From positions 62,001 through 126,000 of the forward strand of contig NZ_AEJB01000361.1 in the NCBI RefSeq assembly GCF_000331005.1: 64,000 nt of DNA. Reading direction: 5' to 3'. The translations under genes were made by a program, and so were the position numbers. This DNA is from Streptomyces turgidiscabies Car8. GTDB lineage: Bacteria; Actinomycetota; Actinomycetes; Streptomycetales; Streptomycetaceae. Each line of letters starts with the position of its first letter. The stretch's first letter is position 1. Below are positions 17,381 through 25,915 of this stretch, piece by piece. The notes beneath the pieces were generated by a model that worked only from the letters and a program-made list of their open reading frames with translations, ran no database searches and was not told the origin of the DNA.

Positions 17381-18144
17381 TGGGTGCCGCCGTCAATACG
17401 GATCTCCGTGCCGGAGATGAAGGCGCCGTCGTCGGAGATGAGCGTGGCCACGACTGCTGCCACCACCTCCGGCGACCCGTAGCGCTCCCGGACTGCGGGA
17501 GTGAGCTTCGCGAAGAGGCTCCAGTCGGTGTCCTCCGGCACCAGTGACGCGAAGTTCTCGGTCATGGCGCTGACGATGCCGCCAGGGCAGATGTTTACCG
17601 CGCGCAAGCCCTGCTTGGCGTACTCCTGGGCGATGCTGTGCGTGAAGGACAGGATCCCGCCCTTGCTGGCGGAGTACGCGGCCAGGAACGGATGGGCGAA
17701 CTGGGCTGACGTGGAGCTGAAGTTGACCACGACGCCGTTACCCGTCTCCAGCAGCGCGGGCAACGCGGCCCGGGTGACCAGGAACGTGCCCGTGAGGTTC
17801 ACGGCAAGGACGCGGTTCCACAGCTCGAGCGAGCACTGGTGTGTATGCGCTCCGCGCAGCATGCCGGCGATGTTCACGAGCGCGTCGAGCCCGCCGAGGG
17901 TGGCAATCGTTTCACCCACGACGTCGACGACCGCGTCCGCGTCCGCCACGTCCAGCGCCGCGGTGACGAGCCGCTCGCCGGTGCCGGCCTTCGCGGCCAG
18001 GCCGGCGGTCCCGCTGAGCCCCTCTTCCTCGATGTCCGTCGCGACGACCGCCGCTCCTTCCTCGAGCAGCCTCAACGTCGTCGAGCGTCCGATGCCCGAA
18101 GCGGCTCCGGTGACGAACACGCGTCTGCTGCTGAGTCGTTCCAT
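17374..18144 (-). CDS. SDR-family NAD(P)-dependent dehydrogenase
   Basis: The 256-residue classical short-chain dehydrogenase has the cofactor motif TGAASGIG, D in the second beta strand (ATDIEE, suggesting NAD), LVNIAG, the catalytic Ser in NFSSTSA, YSASKG and the C-terminal GTEIRIDGG. GGAGGAA stands in front of ATG 18144. Its neighbour on the same strand upstream is the GH106-like secreted enzyme (55-base gap), so both may be co-transcribed. Possible substrates are sugars such as L-rhamnose or galactose (1-dehydrogenases of this type exist) or a hydroxysteroid aglycone; the sequence alone does not decide. Confidence 0.9.
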   Translation of the reverse strand: MERLSSRRVFVTGAASGIGRSTTLRLLEEGAAVVATDIEEEGLSGTAGLAAKAGTGERLVTAALDVADADAVVDVVGETIATLGGLDALVNIAGMLRGAHTHQCSLELWNRVLAVNLTGTFLVTRAALPALLETGNGVVVNFSSTSAQFAHPFLAAYSASKGGILSFTHSIAQEYAKQGLRAVNICPGGIVSAMTENFASLVPEDTDWSLFAKLTPAVRERYGSPEVVAAVVATLISDDGAFISGTEIRIDGGTHQ

Positions 18145-18199
18145 GAGGTTCCTCCAGGTCTCGACGGTGCGCTTGCCCTGGCCGCGAATCGCCGCCCGC

Positions 18200-21097
18200 T
18201 CATTCCGGGATCGGTACCTGGCGGTACGGCGCGATACGGACCGGCCCCATGAGGCCGTATTGCTGCCGGGGCTTCTCGGCCTGACCCGGGAAGCCTTCCG
18301 TGACCCGAAGGCGATTGCGCAGCGGTGTCGCCACCCGGACCGTGATGCTGTTGTCTCCTTGCTTCACGTAGCCACTGAGATCGATCCGCCGGCCGACCTG
18401 GTCGGACGGTGGCAGCGTCGTGCCGTTGACCGTCACCTCGAAGGTGTCGGTGACCTGTCCGAGGTCGAGGTAGGCCCCGTCCAACCGCACGAGCCGTACC
18501 GTGGTGCGATAGGTGCCGACCCCGGAGACGTCCTCAAGGCCGGGGATGGCGGACCAGGGTGCAAGGCGGTTCAGGTGATGCTCGTGCTCGCTGACTTCGA
18601 GCTTGCCGTCCGGGCCTCGGTGCCAGTCCTCGACGGAGAGCTCCCACACGTTCAGCTCCTGGGCTGCCCCGGTGGGAGGAACGGTCACCCTCCGTTCGGA
18701 GCCGTCGTCAAGCTTCACGGTGTACGAACCAGCCGTTGAGCCCCGCAGGAGCAGACCGCCACCGGGCGCCGTCACGACCTCTCCGCCCGTGGTGGCGACC
18801 ACATGACGGGCACTGCCCGGTACGAGAACGATGATGGTGGATTCGCCGGGTGCGAGCCGCACCGGGACTGTGATCCGCCCGCGTTCTGTTCGGTACTGGG
18901 CGACTGAGGTGACCGTGCCCGTCCAGGCATCCAGTTCGTAGGGGGTGCCTCGGCCCTCCAGGGCGACCTCCTCGGACACGGCTCTTTCCGAGGAGTTGTG
19001 CAGGTGATACAGCGCGCCTCGCGACAGTGTGCGACGCAGGGCGAGCACGGCGGGAGCGACGCGCGTGTCCGCTGCGGGACGGATGCCGAGCACCTCGAAG
19101 ACGGCGGGCAACCCGCTCGGTTCGGCGACGTGGCGTACCGAGGCCTGCTTGAGCAACAGGTCCATCAACTCGGCCAGTGCCGCATCCTGCTGTGCCGCCC
19201 GGTGGGCGCCAGGCGTGCGGGTCGGCGGCGCACCGACGATCACTACGGGCAGGCCGCTGCGGGCGTGCGACAGCAGCAGTCGGGCGGTGGCTATGGGCAA
19301 CGTGGGCTGGCGGTCGAGGATCAGCGCACGATAGGCGGGTCCTTCCGGGGCAAGGCGCCGGTCACGTACGCGGGTTCCGTCGAGTTGTGCCGGGCCGGCG
19401 AAGTCGTAAGTGAAGCCGTCCAGCCCGGCCGGGATGCGCATGCCGGTCCCGTAGGCGTGGCGGTAGACGACCAAGTCCACCGAAGGCCTGCCCTGGCGCA
19501 GGGCGAACTGCGTGCGCGCAGTCCAGTCGACGATCTTGCCGGTGTCGTTCCACGTGGGCTGGCGCGGCCCCCATGCCTCGGAGAAACCGTTGCCGCCCTG
19601 GAGGGTGAACGGTGAGAAGCCGGGCCAGGTGGTTCCCAGGCCCGCCTCGGTGGCGAAGCCGTGATAGACGACCTGGTTGACACCGTGGGCGAAGGCGGCG
19701 TTGAAGTGCTTGAGCATCTGCGGCCAGGTCTGCGCGTACGCCTCGCCGTAGATCGCGCAGCCTTCGAGCGAGAAGACGCGCTGCCCGGACAGGTGCACCG
19801 CACCGGACGAGAGCCATCGGTATGGCTCGTCGGTGTAGTCGGGCGCCGCGCCGAGCGACTCGGTCTCGTTGATGTCGAGGGCCGCGCCGATCGTGGGAAC
19901 GTCGGTGGTGGTGCCGTAGGGCTGGGCCCGCAGTCTCAGGCCCATGGCGTGCGCCCAGGACTTCAGTGGCTCGACGTGCTCACTGATGTACAGGTCCGTG
20001 AGCGTGTGATAGTAGTCGTCGCGGACGCGGGCGCCACTGTCGTCGGTGAACGCGAAGTCCGGGGTGTCGTCGGGTGTCACGCTCGTGTACTGCCGGTGGA
20101 TCCGGTCGATGAACAGCACCGGCAGGTTGTCGATCAAGGAGTAGCCGCGCAGCTTCTTGAAGCGCGCCGGAAGTTCCCGGGACCAGTGCTGGGCGGAGTC
20201 CAACTCCAGGGAATCTTCGAAGAGATCCCCTCCGTTGTCCTGCAGCAGACTGCGCAGGCGGGGCGTCAGGACGCGCTCGTCCCAGTAGCTGGTTACTGCC
20301 CGGGTACCGGCGGCACTGAAGTGGTCGACGACATACGCCGCCTCTGTCGTGGCGGCCTGGCCGACGACGGCGGCCTGGCCGGTGCCGCGCTGCCAGAACG
20401 CGAACAGCAGCCACTGCCCATCCGCTGGGGCGGTCCAGGCGAGGGTGCCGTCGCTCACCCGTCCTGTGAGGTCGATCCGGGAAGCCCGCTCGAGCAGTAC
20501 GGGCTTCGCGTCGGTTGGGCCCGCGCAGCGAAACGCCTGGACCGCTATCAGGGTTTGCTCGGTGACGCCCGCGTGCGGCTGCGGGGCCGCCGGCACGGGC
20601 CCGTCGTATGCTTCGCCGCCCGCAAGGACCGCACGCCCGTAGGCGATCTCCTGGGCTGCTTCCGGGCTGTCCGGCGACAGCCCGGGGGCCACCAGCGGCC
20701 AGGCCGGGCCCACGGTGAGATCGATGCGCACCCCGTGCCTGTGACCGGCGGCGACCGCCTGCTCCAGGCGCTCGGTGAGCACAGCGCTGCCCCAGCCGTA
20801 CTGCTGAGCGTCGGCGGTGACGATGCACTGGATCTCGACTGCGCCGAAACCTCGGCCTGCGATCGCCTCGATCTCCGCGTCGATGGTTTCCGCCGCGATC
20901 TCTCCGCACGGCCACCAGTAGCGGATCTTCGGCCGGGCATTCGCAGGCGGGTGAGCGAACCGCCGGACGAAGGCGCTGTCCAGCCCGGTCGACGAAGAGG
21001 CGGCAGCGCTCTTGGCCCCGGCCCACAAGGTCCCCGTGGGTGCCAGCGTCACCGCGGCCGCGGTCGCACAGAACTGTCTGCGGGAGAAACGGGACAC
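18200..21097 (-). CDS. Tat-exported GH106-like alpha-L-rhamnosidase
   Basis: The 965-residue protein begins with a twin-arginine signal (SRFSRRQF then a hydrophobic stretch to WAGAKSAAA). The catalytic region starts PKIRYWWPCGEI and includes GFGAVEIQCI, DLTVGPAWP, a QPYGTTTDVPTIGAALDINE segment and WPQMLKHFNAAFAHGVNQVVYHGF, all characteristic of large GH106-type rhamnosidase-family proteins. C-terminal beta-sandwich modules include GTYRTTVRLVRLDGAYLDLG and INLSGYV-like carbohydrate-binding motifs. GH106 enzymes remove alpha-L-rhamnose from plant glycans and glycosides. In a cluster with a tomatinase-like enzyme it could attack rhamnosylated saponins or glycoalkaloids, or pectic rhamnogalacturonan. 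Family call good; substrate inferred. Confidence 0.75.
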   Translation of the reverse strand: MSRFSRRQFCATAAAVTLAPTGTLWAGAKSAAASSSTGLDSAFVRRFAHPPANARPKIRYWWPCGEIAAETIDAEIEAIAGRGFGAVEIQCIVTADAQQYGWGSAVLTERLEQAVAAGHRHGVRIDLTVGPAWPLVAPGLSPDSPEAAQEIAYGRAVLAGGEAYDGPVPAAPQPHAGVTEQTLIAVQAFRCAGPTDAKPVLLERASRIDLTGRVSDGTLAWTAPADGQWLLFAFWQRGTGQAAVVGQAATTEAAYVVDHFSAAGTRAVTSYWDERVLTPRLRSLLQDNGGDLFEDSLELDSAQHWSRELPARFKKLRGYSLIDNLPVLFIDRIHRQYTSVTPDDTPDFAFTDDSGARVRDDYYHTLTDLYISEHVEPLKSWAHAMGLRLRAQPYGTTTDVPTIGAALDINETESLGAAPDYTDEPYRWLSSGAVHLSGQRVFSLEGCAIYGEAYAQTWPQMLKHFNAAFAHGVNQVVYHGFATEAGLGTTWPGFSPFTLQGGNGFSEAWGPRQPTWNDTGKIVDWTARTQFALRQGRPSVDLVVYRHAYGTGMRIPAGLDGFTYDFAGPAQLDGTRVRDRRLAPEGPAYRALILDRQPTLPIATARLLLSHARSGLPVVIVGAPPTRTPGAHRAAQQDAALAELMDLLLKQASVRHVAEPSGLPAVFEVLGIRPAADTRVAPAVLALRRTLSRGALYHLHNSSERAVSEEVALEGRGTPYELDAWTGTVTSVAQYRTERGRITVPVRLAPGESTIIVLVPGSARHVVATTGGEVVTAPGGGLLLRGSTAGSYTVKLDDGSERRVTVPPTGAAQELNVWELSVEDWHRGPDGKLEVSEHEHHLNRLAPWSAIPGLEDVSGVGTYRTTVRLVRLDGAYLDLGQVTDTFEVTVNGTTLPPSDQVGRRIDLSGYVKQGDNSITVRVATPLRNRLRVTEGFPGQAEKPRQQYGLMGPVRIAPYRQVPIPE

Positions 21098-21278
21098 AGC
21101 GGCTCCAGATGAAGTGATCCCCGGCAGTCGGGAGTTGGTGTGCCGGGCACCCTTTCATCGCCTGGGCCGTTCGGTGTCGGTCGATCCCGGTGACCGGGAG
21201 CGCCTCACGTGGTCCCTCAACCCTCAAGAAGAGGCAGCAGTCCCGCCGTCAGCAAAGTTGCGCCATCCGGCGGGGCGT

Positions 21279-21770
21279 TCAATCACCCTCGCCGCCGTCG
21301 AGCACCTGGTGCAACCAGGCGCGTTCGGCCTGGCTGATGCTGCGGACCATGAGCAGCATGCCGCGGCGGTAGGGATCGGCGGTCTCCTCCGCGGACAGCG
21401 GACGATCACCCTCGTAGAAGAAGCTCGCGGAAGTCTCCAGGAACTCCAGCCGGCGCCGCAGCACGGCGTGCTCGCCGGAAGAGCTCCGGTTTGCCGATCG
21501 CAAGCTGAAGTGCGACGACTCCGCCCATAGAGTTGCCGACAACGTCGGCCTGCTGCAGTCCGAGCCCGTCGAGCAGCGCTCGCACGGCCCGCGGCGCGGC
21601 CAGCATGGGGTGCCTGTCGGTCGGATCGCTGATACCGAAGCCAGGGAACTCCAGGACGAGACAGCGGAATTGCCGCGCAAGCGTCGGCAGGTTGTGCCGG
21701 AAGTTGCGCCAGCCGGTGACAACCGGGCCCCGACCCGTGCAGCAGGAGCGGGTCAGAGCGATCCAGAGAA
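21279..21770 (-). pseudogene. Broken alpha/beta hydrolase (MhpC/HsaD-like)
   Basis: Reading leftward, three frames join into one alpha/beta-hydrolase. PLLLHGSGPG (about 21760-21735) shifts to WRNFRHNLPTLARQFRC, LEFPGFGISDP and the nucleophile elbow VVGNSMGG (about 21725-21430). A second shift leads to the tail (FFYEGDRPL to WLHQVLDGGEGD, ending 21279). The family includes meta-cleavage-product hydrolases of aromatic and steroid-ring degradation. Two frameshifts, no clear start and a missing cap-domain portion make it a pseudogene unless the lesions are sequence errors. It lies upstream of GH106 and downstream of IclR on the same strand. Confidence 0.7.
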
Positions 21771-21779
21771 GCGCTTCCT

Positions 21780-21858
21780 CCCGGGCGTGAACGCCCGGGG
21801 TTCCGCGCTAGATCAAGCTGAACTCCCCGGTCGCCGGCAGGGGGACCGGCGACCGGGG
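21780..21858 (-). terminator. Two adjacent hairpins downstream of the IclR gene
   Basis: CCCCGGTCGCCGG (21825-21837) pairs with CCGGCGACCGGGG (21846-21858), a perfect 13-bp stem about 40 bases past the IclR stop. A second, 20-base perfect palindrome, CCCGGGCGTGAACGCCCGGG-type, lies at 21780-21799. Together they probably terminate the leftward IclR transcript. Confidence 0.6.
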
Positions 21859-21897
21859 TCTGTACAGGGACCAGGAATCTACGCGCAGAGGCGCCGC

Positions 21898-22710
21898 TCA
21901 GGCCGTGCCTACGCGTGCCGTGCGCAGTGCGCTTTCGCCGAACAGGTCCAGAGTGATCCGCTGCGCCATGTCGTACACCAGCGGCGCGATGCGCTCCAGT
22001 GGCGACGCGTGCCCGGCGACCAGGGAAATAGCGCCGACCGGACCCTCAGGTCCCCGGATCGCCACGCCGACGCACGCGATCCCCTCGACGCACTCCCCCC
22101 GTTCGACGGCGAGCCCTCGGTCACGCCGGATACGGCCGAGTTCACGGTGAAGTGCGGGAAGGCCGTCGACGCTCGCGCCCGTCGCGGCCGGCACCCCGTC
22201 GGCGTACAACTCGTCGATCTCTTCCGGCGGCAGCCAGGCGAGCATCGCCTTGCCGAGCGCCGTGCAGTGCGCGGGTGCCCGGCCTCCGACACGGGAGGCG
22301 ACAGCGGCAGCCCGGCGGCCGCCGACCTTGTCCAGGTACTCGACATACGTCTCGTCGAGGGTGCCCAGATGTACGACGAGGTCAGTCATGACGGCGAGCT
22401 CGTGCAGCCACGGCGCGGCGGCCGCGCGCAGATCCGAGTGCCCGCTCTCCCGCGCCCCCCAGGTCCGCACTCGCCGCCCGAGGTGGTAGCCAGAGCGGGT
22501 GTGCTCGACCCACTGCAGCCGCACGAGCTGGTCGAGGATGCGGTGCGCGGTCGACCTCGGAAGTCCGGTGCGGCGGGAGACCTCCTCCAACAGCAGCCGG
22601 GTCTTCGGTCCCTCGAAGCAGTCCATGATCAACGTCATTCGCTCGACCATCGAGGGCGGTCGCACCGCGACCTCCGGTCGTGACGACAGCGCCAGCGTCA
22701 TTGTCAGCAC
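21898..22710 (-). CDS. IclR-family transcriptional regulator
   Basis: The 270-residue protein has an N-terminal winged helix (MTLIMDCFEGPKTRLLLEEV, RTGLPRSTAHRILDQLVRL) and a C-terminal IclR effector domain (HCTALGKAMLAWL, CVEGIACVGVAIRGPEG, ISLVAG). IclR proteins control aromatic, steroid and small-acid catabolism, acting as repressor or activator. A 22-bp near-perfect palindrome at 22721-22742 lies 11 bases before the start and is the obvious autoregulatory site. The catabolic genes around it are broken, so this intact regulator may be an orphan. A GTC/ATG alternative three codons in would change little. Confidence 0.92.
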   Translation of the reverse strand: MLTMTLALSSRPEVAVRPPSMVERMTLIMDCFEGPKTRLLLEEVSRRTGLPRSTAHRILDQLVRLQWVEHTRSGYHLGRRVRTWGARESGHSDLRAAAAPWLHELAVMTDLVVHLGTLDETYVEYLDKVGGRRAAAVASRVGGRAPAHCTALGKAMLAWLPPEEIDELYADGVPAATGASVDGLPALHRELGRIRRDRGLAVERGECVEGIACVGVAIRGPEGPVGAISLVAGHASPLERIAPLVYDMAQRITLDLFGESALRTARVGTA

Positions 22711-22720
22711 CCTTCGGCCA

Positions 22721-22742
22721 CTGGAATTGATTTCAATTCTAG
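22721..22742. promoter_or_regulatory. Palindromic IclR operator
   Basis: The 22-base sequence runs CTGGAATTGA / TTTCAATTCTAG. It is symmetric at 18 of 22 positions with the core GAATTGA-TT-TCAATTC. Its AT-rich core stands out in 70% GC DNA. It lies between the divergent IclR gene and the flavoprotein remnant. Confidence 0.65.
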
Positions 22743-22925
22743 TGACGCCACGGTTACTGCCAAGAGATGTGCATGCCTTTTATCAAGTAATTTTGAGCCC
22801 GCTTTCCTCCGCTACAGAATGGAGGAATCGGGCGAAATGGCCCCAACTTGAAGGACAGCTCGGACAGATGACTGTATGCAGCCAAGTAAGGTGTGCGCCC
22901 CTCGGGGAGTACCTTGGCAGGGCAC

Positions 22926-24016
22926 TCAGCCCGCGGCGCTCTTCGCCGCGTGCTCCATCGCCAGGTAGCTGAACACCATGGCGGGACCAATCGTGGCTCC
23001 TGCCCCGGCGTACTCGTTGCCCATCACCGCGGCCGATGCGTTGCCCGTGGCGTACAGACCAGGGATCACGCTGCCGTCCGGCCGCAGCACGCGGCCCTGA
23101 GCGTCCGTCAGTACGCCGCCCTTGGTGCCCAGATCCCCCGCCTCCGATCCGGATCGCGTAGAAGGGTCCGCCGTCAATCGTGTCGAGATTGGGGTTCGGC
23201 AGTGAGTGGTCGCCGTAATAGTTGTCGTACGGACTGTCGCCGCGCCCGCAGTCCTCGTCCCTGCCCTTGGCCGCGAAGCCGTTGAAGCGAGCGACCGTGG
23301 CCTCCAGGGCGTCCGGCGGGACCGCGATCTTCTCGGCGAGTTCGCGCAGCGTGTCCGCATTCGCCACCAGGCCGCTGCGTAGAACGAGCAGCCACGGCGC
23401 GGCGGCCGCGCGCGAGACGACCCGCCAGGCCGCCACGCCCAGCATCCGCCGGGCCTTCCACTCGCGCCGGATCATCATGAGGTTACGCGCTTCGTAGCCC
23501 GTGAACCACAGACCGAGCGGCATGGGGACGTCCAGCGCTAGCAACTTCCGCTCCTCGTCCCCCAGTTTGCGGACGTCGATCGGACGCGGCTGGATGGTCC
23601 TGCCCGCCGCCCTGCCGCCGGGCAGCTCAGGGTGATAGTCGGAGTAACCGGGACACCAGGAGAACTCCATGTGCCGACTGACGCGATGCAGCATCTCGAG
23701 CACCTCGAGCCCGCAGTCGACGTAGGCGTCGATCCGATCGGCCGCGACGCGGTCGCCGACGACAGCCCGCAGATAGTGCCGCACGTCCTCGACATCGTCC
23801 GTCTGCCCCTCCTTGCGCGGGGTGGGATTGTTGGGGATCCAGATCCCTCCGCCGGACATCGCGGTCGAGCCGCCGATCCCGGCCGCCTTCTCGACCACGA
23901 GCGACGTGAGCCCGAAGGTGTTGGGCCGTGATGGCCCCGACCATTCCGCCGGCCCCGCTGCCGCCGATCAGTACGTCGACCTCGTGGTTCCAAATGGTCC
24001 CGTCAGTGCTGGGCAC
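22926..24016 (-). pseudogene. Frameshifted FAD-binding dehydrogenase (3-ketosteroid-delta-1-dehydrogenase family)
   Basis: From GTG 24016 the frame reads HEVDVLIGGSGAGGMVGAI, a Rossmann FAD site. It then shifts near 23915 into LTSLVVEKAAGIGGSTAMSG and GGIWIPNNP, and continues for about 250 residues. It shifts again near 23140 into [32 protein letters not shown] and [15 protein letters not shown] to a stop at 22926. Restored, this is a full-length KstD/fumarate-reductase-type flavoprotein; members introduce a double bond in ring A of 3-ketosteroids. Two one-base lesions split the gene. If they are sequencing errors, the gene would be intact. Steroid substrate is inferred from family. Confidence 0.75.
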
Positions 24017-24123
24017 CGCTGCCGACTCTCTGCCACCCGCATGGATGTGCAATGCTTGATAGATGTCCCGTATCTCGGCATACGGGCTGCCGTTCATGGA
24101 GTGGTGGGGGAAGGGGAGTCCGC

Positions 24124-25125
24124 GTGGACCGGGTGCCCGAGGAGCTCGCGCTGGAGAGGGCGACGCTCAGACTCATCAACACGGTCGCCTTCATGTCCGG
24201 TACGCGGGCGCACAGCCGCGGGTTGCGAGCGGTGACCGGAACCGAACTGTCGCCCTCCGACCTGCGCTTCATCGAGCTCCTCGGCAGCCGTGGCGCGGTG
24301 CCGACCAGCACGGTGGCACGCGAGCTCGGCATCGATCTCGGCCAGACGAGCCGACAGGCGGCCCAGCTCGAGGCTGCCGGACACCTCGTACGCAGCACGG
24401 ATCCTGCGGATCGCCGCCGGACCCTGTTGGAACTGTCGGAGCCGGCCGCGGCGACGCTCGACCGGTGGCTGCTCGCATGGAGCCGCGACTACCTGGTGGC
24501 GGAACCCCGGTGGTCCGCTGACGGCATCGCGGCGCTCGCCGAATGGTTCACGCTCGTGTATGACCGGCTGGTGACGGCGCTGCCCGACAGCCCCCGGTCC
24601 GCGGCCGCTGACCGCTGGACGGAGCTTGCGGGTGACGACTACGACGCCGGAACCCGCGCCTTCTTCCGCCCAGTCATCGGAATCGTCACCTGGGTCGGCC
24701 AGTCCAGCGGGTTCAACGATCTGCTGGAACTCATCGACGCGCCCGTACGGCAGACCGGGCTGTTCGCCCTCCAAGTGATCCAACGCAGCGGCCCTCTCCC
24801 CGTCGCAGAGGTCGCGGCCCGGCTCGCGATCGACCCTTCGCAGGCGAGCAAGCGCCTGCGCCAGCTCACCCAACTGCGGCTGGTGGACCGCGCGGTGGAC
24901 GGGTTCGACCGCCGCAGCACACTGGTCCGCATCTCGCGCAAGGGGGCGGCGCTGCTCACGCGCGTGCTCGAAGTCCAGCTGACGGTATTCCAGAAGCTGA
25001 TCGACGACCTCAGCTCCGAGGACCGACAGCGCTGGACGCCCTTGGTCGAGTCGTATGTCACCACGCTGCTCGACGCTCGGGGCTCGACCGGCCCGTCCGG
25101 AGGAGATCTGTTCAGCCGGAACTGA
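24124..25125 (+). CDS. Double MarR-type transcriptional regulator
   Basis: GTG 24124 is preceded by AAGGGGAG at ideal spacing and yields 333 residues. Two MarR winged-helix domains occur in one chain. The first spans about 10-150 (LSPSDLRFIELLGSRGAVPT, GIDLGQTSRQAAQLEAAGHL, DPADRRRTLLEL). The second spans about 170-320 (TGLFALQVIQRSGPLPVAEV, IDPSQASKRLRQLTQLRLV, DGFDRRSTLVRIS). MarR proteins normally dimerise, so this fusion may act as a built-in dimer. It is divergent from the KstD-like remnant and converges on a ferredoxin-reductase remnant, suggesting it once controlled them. Intact; ligand unknown. Confidence 0.88.
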   Translation: MDRVPEELALERATLRLINTVAFMSGTRAHSRGLRAVTGTELSPSDLRFIELLGSRGAVPTSTVARELGIDLGQTSRQAAQLEAAGHLVRSTDPADRRRTLLELSEPAAATLDRWLLAWSRDYLVAEPRWSADGIAALAEWFTLVYDRLVTALPDSPRSAAADRWTELAGDDYDAGTRAFFRPVIGIVTWVGQSSGFNDLLELIDAPVRQTGLFALQVIQRSGPLPVAEVAARLAIDPSQASKRLRQLTQLRLVDRAVDGFDRRSTLVRISRKGAALLTRVLEVQLTVFQKLIDDLSSEDRQRWTPLVESYVTTLLDARGSTGPSGGDLFSRN

Positions 25126-25460
25126 CCGCATTCGCGGTCACCGCCTTGATGAGCGTCTTCAGCGATACGTCCGGATCCATGAGATCGGAAGCCGCGATCT
25201 CCGTTCCGGAGGCCAGCGCCTTCTTCAAGGCCATGAAGTCGGCGGTCGCGTTGACGGCCTCGACAGCCGCCAGTCGCCCGTCCCGGTAGTAGCCGACGAG
25301 GCATCTGTCGCGATCGCCGAATTGGCGTGTGACAGCAGTGTCGTCGCTCGCACGCAGTCCGACGATCCGGATGCGCAGGCTGCCCTGATCCGACCAGAAC
25401 CACGGCACGCACGTGTACGGACGACGCTCGCCGAGGATCGTGGCGGCCGCGGCATCGGGC
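25112..25460 (-). pseudogene. C-terminal remnant of an NAD(P)H-ferredoxin reductase
   Basis: About 115 codons encode the C-terminal domain of BphA4/camA-type FAD reductases: TILGERRPYTCVPWFWSDQG, RIRIVGL, CLVGYYRDGRLAAVEAVN and a natural end at AVSSG-stop. The FAD and NAD domains are absent. Upstream, at about 25462, the sequence jumps into the beginning of a CoA-transferase gene. The stop overlaps the converging MarR gene by 14 bases. These reductases feed electrons to Rieske oxygenases or P450s, so an oxygenase system has been lost. Confidence 0.75.
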
Positions 25461-25461
25461 C

Positions 25462-25523
25462 GGGCCCTGCGCGGCGAGTTCCACCACGCGCACGCCCGCC
25501 AGCGGTCCGCTTCCGGTCGCCAT
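25462..25523 (-). pseudogene. N-terminal stub of a CaiB/BaiF-type CoA-transferase or racemase
   Basis: ATG 25523 overlaps the stop of the preceding CoA-transferase remnant (TGATG). It encodes GPLAGVRVVELAAQGP, the canonical N-terminus of alpha-methylacyl-CoA racemase / class III CoA transferases. Homology ends after about 20 residues at the junction with the ferredoxin reductase remnant, marking a deletion. Confidence 0.65.
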
Positions 25524-25915
25524 CAGAACCCCTCGGGAGCGGTGCCGACGACGCCCTGCTCCACCAGGCCGGCGTACGCCTCCTCGGTCAGCCCCAGTTC
25601 ACCGATCAGCACCTCGCGATTGTGTTCGCCCAGGGTCGACGGGCGCCGAGTGAGCCAGGCGGGCCGGCCTCGGTGGCGGAACGGGAGAGTCGGCAACGGA
25701 ACCGTGCCGGCATAAGGCAGTTCGGCCGTTTCGTACGCGCCTCGTCCTGCGAGGTGAGGGTGCTCGTGCACCCACCGACTGTCGATGGACACGGCGGCGG
25801 GGACACCGGCCGCGAGGAGCAGACCGACGACTCATCGGCCTCACGCTCCGCGACCCAGGCGCCGATTCGGGCCTCCACCTCGTCCGCAGCCTGCCGGCCG
25901 TCACGGTCGGCTAGG
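25523..25915 (-). pseudogene. C-terminal remnant of a CaiB/BaiF-type CoA-transferase
   Basis: Residues VSIDSRWVHEHPHLAGRGAY, TVPLPTLPFR and RRPSTLGEHNREVL to GVVGTAPEGF-stop are the C-terminal end of a class III CoA-transferase. The preceding VEARIGAWVAEREADES lies in another frame, so a one-base shift occurs near 25830. The N-terminal three quarters are missing. Such enzymes activate acids as CoA esters or epimerise methyl-branched acyl-CoA, as in steroid side-chain or terpenoid degradation. Confidence 0.7.

Noticed and set aside
19661..21112. Plus-strand frame opposite the GH106-like gene
   Set aside because: No start context or family; the minus strand has a clear Tat signal and conserved domains.
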